From: Geodermatophilus amargosae
GTDB taxonomy: Bacteria; Actinomycetota; Actinomycetes; Mycobacteriales; Geodermatophilaceae
Direction: 5' to 3'
DNA length: 64,000 nucleotides
Assembly: GCF_900116515.1 (NCBI RefSeq)
Contig: NZ_FPBA01000019.1
Span: forward strand, 1-64,000
Shown: one piece after another, positions 1-7,707 of the stretch
Position numbering within the stretch: position 1 is the stretch's first letter
Layout of the letters: every line of letters starts with the position of its first letter
The notes under the pieces: model-generated
Databases searched by the model: none
What the model saw: the letters and a program-made list of their open reading frames with translations, nothing else
What the model was told of the DNA's origin: nothing
Translations under genes and position numbers: made by a program

Positions 1-2
1 CC

Positions 3-305
3 ACGACCACGACGATTGCGGGGGACCCGATCGTGACGGTGACCCGGGCTGCTGGTGAGCCGATCGTGACCGAGCAGGTCGTGCCCGCAGATCCCGAGGT
101 CACCGTCACCGAGGGCGAGGCCTTCTCCGAGACCACCACGACGACCGCTCCCGCCGAGCCCGTGGTCACGGTCGAGCGCACGCCCACCGACAGCGTCGTG
201 GTCGTCACCGAGGCCCCCGGCGCACCCATCGTGATGACTCAGACGCGGATCACCGGTAGCTGCGTGAGGAATCCCGGGCAGGGCAACCAGGCGAACGCCT
301 GCTGA
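3..305 (+). CDS. C-terminal part of a Thr/Val/Pro-rich repetitive protein (5' end outside window)
   Basis: The frame is open from the window edge and ends at TGA 303-305. About 100 residues are visible. They form imperfect short repeats built around 'PIVT', 'PEVTVTE' and 'PVVTVE', rich in Thr, Val, Glu and Pro, and the protein ends in a Cys-containing tail (GSC...NAC). Low-complexity Thr/Pro segments of this kind are common in exported or wall-linked actinobacterial proteins, but no signal or anchor is visible here. The function is unknown. A strong hairpin follows at 369-411. Confidence 0.6.
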   Translation, partial: TTTTIAGDPIVTVTRAAGEPIVTEQVVPADPEVTVTEGEAFSETTTTTAPAEPVVTVERTPTDSVVVVTEAPGAPIVMTQTRITGSCVRNPGQGNQANAC

Positions 306-368
306 GCGCGGCCAACCACACCGGCCTGCCACGCACCCTCCGGGACCGCGCGGCAGCTCGGGCTTGAC

Positions 369-411
369 TGACGACGGGTGGGGACTCGCGGAGAGCCCCT
401 ACCCGTCGTCA
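369..411 (+). terminator. Rho-independent-like hairpin after the Thr-rich gene
   Basis: TGACGACGGGTGGGG at 369-383 pairs with CCCCTACCCGTCGTCA at 396-411, a 15-bp stem with a single bulged T and a 12-nt loop. It lies 64 nt beyond the stop codon. There is no clear U-tract, as is usual in high-GC actinobacteria. Confidence 0.7.
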
Positions 412-1089
412 TCCGCGTCCTGTCCCGACGGGTCGATCAGCCAACCACCAGCCGACCTGCGTCACCGATGAGGCAGACACCGAGGCCGCGGCACGGGTCA
501 ACTCCGCGCCCTCTGCGTTGCTTCGGCCCTCGTTGACAGACTTACTGAAATTACCCTGCCTATCTGACGTTGTCCGGTCTGCCCGTCGAGAGGGTGGTCG
601 TCGCCTGCGTCCATTCTTCGCCGTCAGGGGCCCACTGGCAGTCGCCGGCGGCGCACCAGCGCGGGCAGGGGAGGGCGACGGCGCCCGAGTCACTAGGATT
701 GATCATCGGGTCGTGCACGGTTTGGGGTGACAGCATGGGGTCGTCGAGCGCAGCCTCGGCGGGCGGTCCTACGAACCCCTGGCTCAGTGCGACCTCGGTG
801 CCGCGACGATCACCGACCTCATCGGACCGGCCGGGACGTGCGCGTGCGCGCGCCGCCTACCCACCGACCGGTGCGACGTCTCCTCAGTCTGAGCAGAGGC
901 CGTTCGTGTCGGCTGGTGCCGGCCCCGCTTAGTCCACGGGTGCTTCGGTTTCGGCGCTGGGCGCCCCAGGCGGCACCCGGACCCGGGCCTTCTTGCGACG
1001 GTGCGGCGCCCGATTCAACCGGAGCTCTGCCGCCGGTGACAGCCCAATCGTCGGCACGGGCCGGCCGTGCGGGTGCCCGACCGCACCTG
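412..1089. other. No convincing gene
   Basis: Open frames here are GC-driven and have Arg/Pro/Ser-rich translations with no recognisable family. The frame of the DUF2332 gene extends upstream to 727, but its residues before 1090 look non-coding. Nothing else was identified. Confidence 0.5.
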
Positions 1090-2286
1090 ATGGACCCGCC
1101 CGTTGACGGGCCGGTGGCCATCGGCGAGCCTGCGGGTGTGGACCGGGATCGTCGGGTGACGGTGGCGGAGCAGGCTCGGTCCATCGCGGCGGCCTGGTCG
1201 CCGCCGGATGCGCCGCCCAGCTGGTGGCTGACCGCTGCGACGTTCACCGCGATCGCGGAGGACGATGAGCTGCTCAGCCTGGCTGCGGCGGTGCCGCTGG
1301 ACCGGCTGCCGCCGCTGGTGCTCAGCGCCGCGCTCAGGTTCCACCTCGACGAGCGCGGCCCAGCCCGGCTGGCCGCCTACTATCCGCGACCCGGCGGTGG
1401 GCAGCCACCGCCGGACGAGGGATTCCGCCCGGCGCTGCAGGCCTTCGCCCGGTCCGAGGCCTCCGTCCTGGCCCGGCTGTGCCGTGAGCACCGCTACCAG
1501 ATGAACGAGGTGGGCCGGTGCCTGGATGTGGTTCCCGCGCTCGCCGCGATCGCTGCGGAGGACCCGCGGCCTCTGGCGCTGGTCGACCTTGGCACCGGTG
1601 CTGGCTTGGGCCTGCACCTGGACCGCTACCACTACACCTACCGCCTCCCCGACGGCACCGAGTCGAGCGCCGGGGACGTGCGGTCGCCGGTGCGGCTGTC
1701 CTGCTCCGTGCGCGGCAGAGGGCGACCGCCGGTCCTGCCTCGGCTACCCGCCGTAGCGCTCCGACTCGGCGTCGACGCCGAGCCGCTGGACCTCACCGAC
1801 GCTGCCACGGCGCGGTGGTTAGCCGCCTGCGTGCCGCCGGAGGTCGGCGCGGTCACCCGGTTCGCCGCCGCCGTCGAGGTGGCCCGAGCGCACCCCGCGC
1901 CGGGCCTGCGCGGTGATCTCGTCGAGCTGCTGCCCACGGTGGTCGAGGAGGTTCCGCCGGATACGCTGCTCTGCCTGGTCGACACCTATGTGCACGTGTT
2001 CCTGCCGCCGGAGCGCCTGTCCGCTTTCCGGGAGGCAGTCGCGCGGATCGGGCAGGTCCGCGACGTGGAGTGGATCTCGGTCGACCCACTGGTCCCGCTG
2101 GGACCGGCCGCGACCGGGACGGTGCAGGGCCTGAAGGTCCCACCGACCTGGCTGCGGGACAACCGCGACGGCGGCGTGTTCGGCGTGATCGGCCGGGTGA
2201 ACATCCGGAACGGGGTGCGCCGCGGCACCGTTCTGGGCCGGGCCCACCCCGGCGCCGCGTGGTTGGAGTGGACCGCGGCGCCCTGA
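1090..2286 (+). CDS. DUF2332 family protein
   Basis: About 398 residues from the ATG at 1090; GTG codons at 1138 and 1156 are possible later starts. The protein resembles the actinobacterial DUF2332 family, whose members are roughly this size and have no known function. Visible marks are a 'LVDLGTGAGLGLHLDRYHYTY'-like segment, reminiscent of a nucleotide or SAM-binding glycine loop, and a C-terminal 'LGRAHPGAAWLEW' motif. It has no signal peptide or membrane segment. It stands alone, between unannotatable sequence and a decayed CpaF fragment, at the edge of the integrated region. The family call is fairly secure; a methyltransferase-like fold is only a suggestion. Confidence 0.7.
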   Translation: MDPPVDGPVAIGEPAGVDRDRRVTVAEQARSIAAAWSPPDAPPSWWLTAATFTAIAEDDELLSLAAAVPLDRLPPLVLSAALRFHLDERGPARLAAYYPRPGGGQPPPDEGFRPALQAFARSEASVLARLCREHRYQMNEVGRCLDVVPALAAIAAEDPRPLALVDLGTGAGLGLHLDRYHYTYRLPDGTESSAGDVRSPVRLSCSVRGRGRPPVLPRLPAVALRLGVDAEPLDLTDAATARWLAACVPPEVGAVTRFAAAVEVARAHPAPGLRGDLVELLPTVVEEVPPDTLLCLVDTYVHVFLPPERLSAFREAVARIGQVRDVEWISVDPLVPLGPAATGTVQGLKVPPTWLRDNRDGGVFGVIGRVNIRNGVRRGTVLGRAHPGAAWLEWTAAP

Positions 2287-2412
2287 CGGTCACCAGCTCG
2301 GCAGGCTCTCGGGGTACAGCACTGTGCCGGTCGCACCCAGAGGTCGGTCGCGGGGACGGCCGTCGACGTCGGCCGCATTGACCATCACCACCACGCCCGC
2401 CTCCTCCGGCAG

Positions 2413-2505
2413 CTAGAAGACCTCCTCGCAGGTGACCACCCGCTCCCGCGCCGGGATCGCCGCGCTCAGGCAGTTCAGCAGCGACATCTAGCCGCTACGG
2501 CATGG
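2413..2505 (-). pseudogene. Decayed CpaF/TadA-type secretion ATPase fragment
   Basis: The minus strand reads SG*MSLLNCLSAAIPARERVV, then TCEEVF and a stop. This matches the Walker A region and following strand of CpaF ATPases (GSGKTSLLNCL...ERVVTCEEVFEL). The Walker A Lys codon has become TAG and the next Thr codon ATG, and a second stop follows EEVF. About 30 codons are recognisable, so this is a relic. No other Tad/Flp pilus gene is in the window. Confidence 0.55.
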
Positions 2506-3026
2506 GTCACTCCGCGTAGAGACCTCCCGGGCCGGAGCAGCTCACTTCTCCTGGGGAGCGACGAGCACAACCTCTCGACGAGAAATCCATGCCCGAGACG
2601 CCGGTCCCCGCCGCTGACGTGGGTCGGTCTCGGGCAAGCCGTTGCTGACCGGGAGGCCGGGGACTCTGGCGACCTCGGTCGAGCAGCCGCGCCGACGCAG
2701 GGAGCGCGCCAGCAGCGGCGAGCACCGAAGATGGGGGTTTTATAGGGTTCATAAACCGCTGGCGAGGGTCATCATCGCGTTGACCAGGAGTTTTGCTCCC
2801 CCGATTGGACTCGAACCAATAATCTGCGATTTTGTGGTCGCTCGACTGAGCAACGCTGCGCACGTGCGCAGCCATGGCACAACATCCTGCGATGCGATGT
2901 TCCCGTCGGCACCATCGTGACCTCAAAACTTGTGTCCACATCCTGGAGTCACGAGGTCACCCGGTAAGCAGGTGGCCGGAGGGACAACCGGAGAAGCGCT
3001 GCAGCGGGGCGGCGACGCTCGATCCC
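2506..3026. other. Intergenic stretch before the excisionase gene
   Basis: Apart from the tRNA-like remnant at 2796-2820 nothing convincing is seen. An open frame over 2642-2920 reads through the antisense of that remnant and is considered spurious. Confidence 0.5.
2796..2820 (-). other. tRNA-like T-arm and 3' acceptor remnant
   Basis: On the minus strand a perfect 5-bp T-stem, ATTGG/CCAAT, encloses a TTCGAGT loop. It is followed by CGGGGGA-G, which resembles a 3' acceptor strand. A GCTCAGTCGAGC segment upstream resembles a D-arm, but there is no matching TCCCCCG 5' acceptor and the anticodon arm is too short. It is not a working tRNA as it stands. Next to xis/int it may be a captured tRNA end. 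Confidence 0.35.
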
Positions 3027-3242
3027 ATGACGATGCGAGCAGCGCAGGGGCGAGACATCGACCGGGGCCCCCTACTCACCGTCGCGCAGGCCGGTGAGTT
3101 CCTCGGCACCGGGGAGCGCTTCGTCCGCCGGCTGATCACCGAGCGACGGATTGCTTACGTCAAAGTGGGCAAGTATGTGCGCCTCGAGCGCGCCACGCTA
3201 GACGCCTTTGTGGACGCCGGCCGCGTCCACAGCCAGCGGTAA
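3027..3242 (+). CDS. Excisionase-family helix-turn-helix protein (Xis-like)
   Basis: A 71-residue protein from the ATG at 3027 (a second ATG lies at 3033). It has the MerR-like excisionase fold: LLTVAQAGEFLGTGERFVRRL forms the HTH, then a wing with 'RIAYVKVGKYVRLERATLDAFV'-type sequence. This is the domain typically called as HTH_17/excise. It would bind att DNA and direct excision. It lies 41 nt upstream of the integrase gene on the same strand, the usual xis-int arrangement of actinobacterial integrative elements. Confidence 0.8.
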   Translation: MTMRAAQGRDIDRGPLLTVAQAGEFLGTGERFVRRLITERRIAYVKVGKYVRLERATLDAFVDAGRVHSQR

Positions 3243-3283
3243 CGAAGGCGGACAACCGCCGACGCTCCCGACAGAGTCGCGGC

Positions 3284-4417
3284 ATGACCAAGCGAACGTT
3301 TGGGTCGGTCGACCGGCTCCCGAGCGGCCGCCACCGGGCTCGGTACCTCGGCCCCGATGGTCAGCGGCACACCAAGATCTTCAACAGCAAGGCTGACGCC
3401 TGGGCCTGGCTGGCCACCCAGCAGACCGACCTCCTCCGCAAGAGCTGGCGAGCACCGAACGCCAGTAGCCGGACCGTCGGCGATTACGCCCAGGAGTACC
3501 TCGCCCGCAACGACCTCCGCGAGGGCACCCGCGTCCTCTACGGGGGCCTGTGGCGTCACCATCTCGCCACGCCATGGACGGACGTCCCCGTCGACGAGGT
3601 CACCCCCGCCGCCGTCCGCTCCTGGCACGCCAAGGCCGGCCGGACGACAGGCCCAACGGCACTGGCGCAGGCGTACCAGCTCCTGCGGGCCATCCTCAAC
3701 GTCGCGGTCGCCGACGAGGCCATCGCTTCCAACCCCTGCCGGTTGCGCGGCGCCGGCACACCGAAGGCCTCCCGGCCGTCCCGCGCACTCACGGCGACAG
3801 AGGCCTTGCAACTGGCCGAACAATTGGGGCGGGACCGGAGAACCGAGCGCTACCGCGCACTCGTGCTCGTGCTGGCCTTCGGCGGACTCCGGTTCGGCGA
3901 GGCCACCGCGCTGCGGCGCTCCGACGTCCGAGGGAACGGGCTGCTGCGTGTCGAGCGCTCGGTTCGCCGCGTGGGCGGACGGTGGGTCGTCGGCGAACCC
4001 AAGACCGACGCCGGACATCGCACCGTGGCCCTGCCCGCCGCCATCGCGGCGGTACTGGAGGACCACCTGGAGAAGCACGTCCCCACTTCTCCGGACGCGC
4101 TCGTGTTCTCCACCAGTTCCGGCGGCTACCTGGCCCGCAGCAACTGGAACTCGACCTTCCGCCGCGCCGCCGACGCCATCGGCCTGCCCGCAGTCCGACC
4201 GCACGAGCTCCGCCACACCGGCGCCACCCTCGCCGCGGCCACCGGCGCGACCACCAAGGAGCTCATGCGCCGGCTCGGCCACTCCTCACCCGCCGCCGCT
4301 CTCCTCTACCAGCACGCCGCCGACGACCGCGACGCCGACATCGCCCGAGCTCTCGACGCCATGCTTGGTGCCATCAGCGAGACGAAGGCCAACGACATCA
4401 ACAAGCGGCCGGAGTGA
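3284..4417 (+). CDS. Tyrosine recombinase / site-specific integrase
   Basis: A 377-residue phage-type integrase. The N-terminal 55 residues resemble an arm-site-binding domain (FGSVDRLPSGRHRARY). A SAM-like core-binding domain covers about 65-150, and the catalytic domain runs from about 165. All catalytic residues are present: Arg203 (GLRFGE), Lys240 (EPKTDAGHR), His307 and Arg310 (HELRH), His333 (LGHSS) and Tyr342 (LYQHA). The gene seems intact. A tRNA-Gly 3' fragment begins 98 nt after the stop, so the likely target is tRNA-Gly(UCC), with crossover near the anticodon loop. That target is inferred from position only. Confidence 0.93.
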   Translation: MTKRTFGSVDRLPSGRHRARYLGPDGQRHTKIFNSKADAWAWLATQQTDLLRKSWRAPNASSRTVGDYAQEYLARNDLREGTRVLYGGLWRHHLATPWTDVPVDEVTPAAVRSWHAKAGRTTGPTALAQAYQLLRAILNVAVADEAIASNPCRLRGAGTPKASRPSRALTATEALQLAEQLGRDRRTERYRALVLVLAFGGLRFGEATALRRSDVRGNGLLRVERSVRRVGGRWVVGEPKTDAGHRTVALPAAIAAVLEDHLEKHVPTSPDALVFSTSSGGYLARSNWNSTFRRAADAIGLPAVRPHELRHTGATLAAATGATTKELMRRLGHSSPAAALLYQHAADDRDADIARALDAMLGAISETKANDINKRPE

Positions 4418-4514
4418 CGCCGGCCGACAGGCGATTGGTCACATAGTGGTCACGCAGGCCATCTCGTACACTCAAACAAGCCGCTGACCAGCGAGGACTA
4501 GTTCACAAGATCCT

Positions 4515-4558
4515 GCCTTCCAAGCGGGCCGTGCGAGTTCGCTCCCGTCACCGCTCCA
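4515..4558 (+). repeat. tRNA-Gly(UCC) 3'-half fragment, copy A (putative att site)
   Basis: The segment starts GCCTTCCAAGC, an anticodon loop with UCC, continues through a T-arm (GAGTTCGCTCCC) and ends GTCACCGCTCCA. It is the most diverged of four copies and lacks one acceptor base. No 5' half is present, so it is not a functional tRNA. It lies directly behind the integrase gene, as attL/attR sites usually do. A GCTGACCAGCG motif just upstream (about 4482-4492) recurs before copy D at about 23737-23747 and could be an integrase arm site. Confidence 0.7.
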
Positions 4559-4953
4559 CGTGTACAGGGTCGGCAGGCGGCGCGACCTCAAAGCCGCTGA
4601 TGTGGATTTCCATCAGCACAAAGTGACGGAACACATCGTCGCTGTGATGGCGCGAATAGACCCTTGGGCGCGCCCCGCGCGTGTCGTACATGGGAAGTCT
4701 GATGCGCCTTGCGGCGCGGCCTCGCCTTCCTACCGTCGAACCAGACCAGCAGGACCAAAAGTGAAGCGCAGGTGAGCCAGCGGGCTGACCACGGCACGGG
4801 GCAGCCTCTGGCCGGCGGACAGCGCACTGGTCCGGGTGACTGATGCGCCGCCCGCCCGGCGGCTCGGTCGGCCAATAGGCGGAGCCCGTTCGCGCCCGCG
4901 TAGATGCTGACCTGGACTGCCGGCAAGGCGCGGGACCCAAGGAGGAAGGCGAC
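4559..4953. other. Intergenic stretch after att copy A
   Basis: No gene was recognised. The sequence around 4600-4700 is visibly less GC-rich than its surroundings, which fits a junction of foreign DNA. A strong AAGGAGGAA ribosome binding site at its right end serves the protease gene. Confidence 0.5.
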
Positions 4954-6735
4954 ATGACAACTGAACGGTTCTCCCTACTGCCCAAGGCATCCATTTCTCT
5001 CGGCCTACAGGCTCACCAGCGCCCAGAGCTCCGCTCCCGCATGGCCGCCGCCCGCGCCTCAGGAATCACCAGCGCCGAACCCGAGCAAGAATGGCGGAAC
5101 GGTGTTCCGGCCGCCGCAATCGTGGAGGCCCGAGATGCAGCTGGAGTGGCGGACCGGGTGAAGGGGGACGGCGAGGTCCTGCGGCTGTCACAGAACTTTC
5201 TGTCGGTGCGCGCTGACGTGGAGACCCTTGCCCGGCTGACCGAGGTCGCCGAGGTCCGCCGCGTGCAGACGAAGAAGCTGTCACAGCCGCACCTCGACGC
5301 GGCGCTGCCCGACATCGGGCTGGTAGCCCCGCAGACTGGCCAACGCCCGTTTGCCGAGGACGGGGAGGGCGTGCTCGTCGGGATCGTCGACTCCGGGTTC
5401 GATCTCTCCCACCCGATGTTCCGCGACGCCAATGGCCAGCTGCGGGTCGAGGGCCTGCTCGACCAGAGCCTGGCACAGCCCCGCGAGTTCAGCACCGGCC
5501 AACTCGAGCAGGGCTGGGCCAGCGGCAGGGGTCCGGGCGCGGACGAGAACGGCCACGGCACGCACGTCGCGGCCATCGCCGCCGGGTCGAGGTTCGGCGC
5601 GCTGGAGGGCGTTGCGCCCGGCGCTCGCTTGCTCTTGGTCAAGACGAACTTCCGCGACACGGACACCGCGGTGTCATGGGTCTTCCGGAAGGCAGGCGCA
5701 CGGCCGTGCGTCGTCAACCTCAGCCTTGGCCACCACTTCGGCGCGCACGACGGGACGGACGCCGAAGAACGCCTGCACGGCCAGCTGACGGGTCCGGGCA
5801 AGATCATCGTGGTCTCCGCCGGCAACGAGCGCGGTGACGACATCCACATCGGTGGCAGGTTCCACCCCGGCCAAGCCGAGCAGGTCCCCTTCGACCTGCA
5901 ACGCCAGTCCGACGGAACAGCCTTCGCCGTGCTGACGCTCTGGCACGCTCGCGCGGACCGGTTCGCGATCTCGCTCGTCACACCGGCAGGCGAGGTTATC
6001 GACGAACCGCCGAGCGGAAGCGCCATCCGACGAACCTTCGCCGCCGTCGCGATCGACCTCGCGCAGCAGCGCTACCGGCCCAGTGATCTGATCGAGCACC
6101 AGATCGCCCTCGACGTACGGGCACAAGCCGGCAACGGTGAACTGCGTGGCTGGCGAGTGCGAATCAATTGCCGGGCGGCGACGATCGGCCGCCTCGACGG
6201 CTGGTTCAACAACAGCGGCTTCGCCGCGTTCCGGGCGCACGCCATGTCGGAATCCGCCCGCACCGTCGGACTGTCCGCCACCGGCGATGGCTGCCTGGCC
6301 GTCGCCAGCCACGTGACCCGTAACGCATGGGACAGCGACTCAGGGCCGATGCAGGACGCGCGCCTGGTCCCGGGCCGGACCAGCGCCTTCAGTAGCCTGG
6401 GCCCGTCGCGCGATGGGCGGCAGAAGCCGGACGTCTCGGCACCGGGACAGATGGTCACGGCGGCGCTCGCACAGGGCAGTGAGTCCGCCGCCGACGACCG
6501 GTTCGCTTCTAACGGAGACCAGCTGCTCACGATCGCGGGAACCAGCATGGCCGCACCGGTGGTCACAGGTGCGGTGGCAATGCTGCTGCAGCAGAAGCCT
6601 GATCGGAACCTGGGCGACGTGCGTGACCTGCTGAGAGCCAGCGTGCGGCGCGACGTGCACACCGGTCCGGGGCCGTGGGATCCCGCCTACGGCCTCGGAA
6701 AGCTGGACGTCGCGGCAGCCCTGCGGGCGACGTAG
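4954..6735 (+). CDS. S8 family subtilisin-like serine protease, no signal peptide
   Basis: 593 residues. The start is fixed by an AAGGAGGAA box 6 nt before the ATG. The catalytic triad is complete: Asp146 (GIVDSGFD), His201 (NGHGTHVA) and Ser531 (GTSMAAP), with oxyanion Asn291 (SAGNE). Residues 40-115 resemble an I9-type propeptide. About 170 residues (300-470), probably a beta-rich jelly-roll insert, lie between the oxyanion Asn and the Ser, as in CspA-like S8 peptidases. There is no signal peptide or transmembrane segment, so the enzyme is probably cytoplasmic. A small protein resembling its propeptide follows 56 nt downstream. The substrate is unknown; the location beside integrase and att sites suggests a mobile, possibly conflict-related protease. 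Confidence 0.88.
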   Translation: MTTERFSLLPKASISLGLQAHQRPELRSRMAAARASGITSAEPEQEWRNGVPAAAIVEARDAAGVADRVKGDGEVLRLSQNFLSVRADVETLARLTEVAEVRRVQTKKLSQPHLDAALPDIGLVAPQTGQRPFAEDGEGVLVGIVDSGFDLSHPMFRDANGQLRVEGLLDQSLAQPREFSTGQLEQGWASGRGPGADENGHGTHVAAIAAGSRFGALEGVAPGARLLLVKTNFRDTDTAVSWVFRKAGARPCVVNLSLGHHFGAHDGTDAEERLHGQLTGPGKIIVVSAGNERGDDIHIGGRFHPGQAEQVPFDLQRQSDGTAFAVLTLWHARADRFAISLVTPAGEVIDEPPSGSAIRRTFAAVAIDLAQQRYRPSDLIEHQIALDVRAQAGNGELRGWRVRINCRAATIGRLDGWFNNSGFAAFRAHAMSESARTVGLSATGDGCLAVASHVTRNAWDSDSGPMQDARLVPGRTSAFSSLGPSRDGRQKPDVSAPGQMVTAALAQGSESAADDRFASNGDQLLTIAGTSMAAPVVTGAVAMLLQQKPDRNLGDVRDLLRASVRRDVHTGPGPWDPAYGLGKLDVAAALRAT

Positions 6736-6791
6736 CCTTTGAGCACTGCCAGGGTCTCCGATCCGGCCCGCGCGAGTGAGGAGGGCCGAGA

Positions 6792-7070
6792 GTGACCTCC
6801 AACGAGAGAGAGTGGTTCTTCGGCGGTCGGCAGTCCGACGTCGACGTCGTCCTGGAGCCGCTGGAGGGGTTCACGGCCGAACAGGTGGCGCAGCGACTGC
6901 GAGACGAGGGTGCCTCGAACGTCGAGGTGCTCTCCCCGGGGTTCATCTCGGCACGGGCGGCGCACGAGACCGTCGAAGCGCTTCGACCCGTCGCCACCGC
7001 ACGTCCGAAGGCAACCAAACAGCTGCATCGGCTGGGACCCGCGCCCGAACGACGGACTCCCCGGGGCTGA
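6792..7070 (+). CDS. Small propeptide-like protein, candidate protease partner or inhibitor
   Basis: A 92-residue protein starting at GTG 6792 behind a GAGGAGGG box. Its residues 25-82 align by eye with residues 58-115 of the subtilase upstream. The shared pattern is LS-x2-F-[IL]-S-[AV]-R-A-x2-E-T, then T-K-[QK]-L. That region of the protease is its propeptide-like N-domain, so this looks like a free-standing paralogue of it. Inhibitor I9 domains fold as chaperones and inhibit their cognate subtilisin; the same role is inferred here. It is probably co-transcribed with the protease. The last ten residues are Pro/Arg-rich and may be non-native. Confidence 0.6.
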   Translation: MTSNEREWFFGGRQSDVDVVLEPLEGFTAEQVAQRLRDEGASNVEVLSPGFISARAAHETVEALRPVATARPKATKQLHRLGPAPERRTPRG

Positions 7071-7244
7071 CGCAAGACGACCTGGCCAACGGTTCACGCG
7101 GAGGCTCGCGCTCAGATGAGGCGGCTGCCGCGGACAGGGCTGCAGTACAGATGGGCCCCCCGGGTGACCGCGCTCACTGCCCGGCGAGACCGGACCCGGG
7201 GACGGCCCGGGACGACGTCCCGGAGCGCCGTCGACGAACTGAAG

Positions 7245-7365
7245 GCTGAGGCACGCCGAAGGCACGGCGCGGGGGCGCATAGGCTGTCCGAGCTGCACGG
7301 AAGGATGTCAGGAGCCTTTCCCTTCCAAGCTGACTGTGCGGGTTCGATTCCCGTCACCCGCTCTA
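7245..7365 (+). repeat. tRNA-Gly(UCC) 3'-half, copy B, with left-arm repeat
   Basis: 7321-7365 reads as the 3' half of tRNA-Gly(UCC): CCTTCCAAGC at the anticodon loop, GGGTTCGATTCCC T-arm, acceptor CACCCGCTCTA. The 5' half is missing. The left flank from 7245 (GCTGAGGCACGC.GAAGGCAC and AAGGA.GTCAGGAGCCTT) is shared with copy D at 23697-23815, so the direct repeat is about 120 bp. The right flank is shared with copy C instead. Identity to tRNA breaks in the anticodon loop, a common integrase crossover site. Confidence 0.8.
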
Positions 7366-7370
7366 CTGCG

Positions 7371-7407
7371 GTGTCGCGGGACACCGTTCACGGGTGCCCC
7401 GCGACAC
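7371..7407. repeat. Inverted repeat right of att copy B
   Basis: GTGTCGCGGG at 7371-7380 pairs perfectly with CCCGCGACAC at 7398-7407. The same hairpin follows copy C (22663-22698). It is either the original tRNA terminator or an integrase arm site carried along with the core. Confidence 0.6.
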
Positions 7408-7420
7408 TGACCCAGGCCGC

Positions 7421-7663
7421 TCACGCGGCCTGATCGCCCCTACCGAACCGAGTCAACTCAAGTGGGGCAGTCCCGACGGTCTGCCAGTGGCCATAGGCCG
7501 GCGGCAGGTCCCGCCAGGGCGCCCCGGTCCGGGTGCGCCAGAGGACCCCGTCGACCACCGGGCGGTGATCGCCCCAGCGGCCTCCTCGCCGCGGAGTGCG
7601 GTCGGGCAGCAGCGGCTCGAGCACCGCCCACTGCTCATCGGTCAGGTCATGCCGGTCCTGCAT
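7421..7663 (-). pseudogene. IS5-family transposase, N-terminal fragment
   Basis: Starts MQDRHDLTDEQWAVLEPLLP and continues with RGGRW, then VVDGVLWRTRTGAPWRDLPP. This is the N-terminal DUF4096 domain of IS5/IS1647-type transposases. After about 62 residues the homology stops (HWQTV, then unrelated sequence), and the DDE catalytic part is absent. No terminal inverted repeats were seen. A dead insertion-sequence relic between att copy B and the catabolic genes. Confidence 0.8.
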
Positions 7664-7707
7664 CCACCTGCCCTACACCCGCGGCGAGCAGATCCGCCAG
7701 ACAGGCC

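Noticed and set aside
4560-4994. Open frames on both strands in the gap before the subtilase
   Set aside because: No recognisable domain; different frames give equally unconvincing proteins.
7321-7365. Functional tRNA-Gly at copies B or D
   Set aside because: No 5' acceptor or D-arm can be found upstream; only the 3' half is present.
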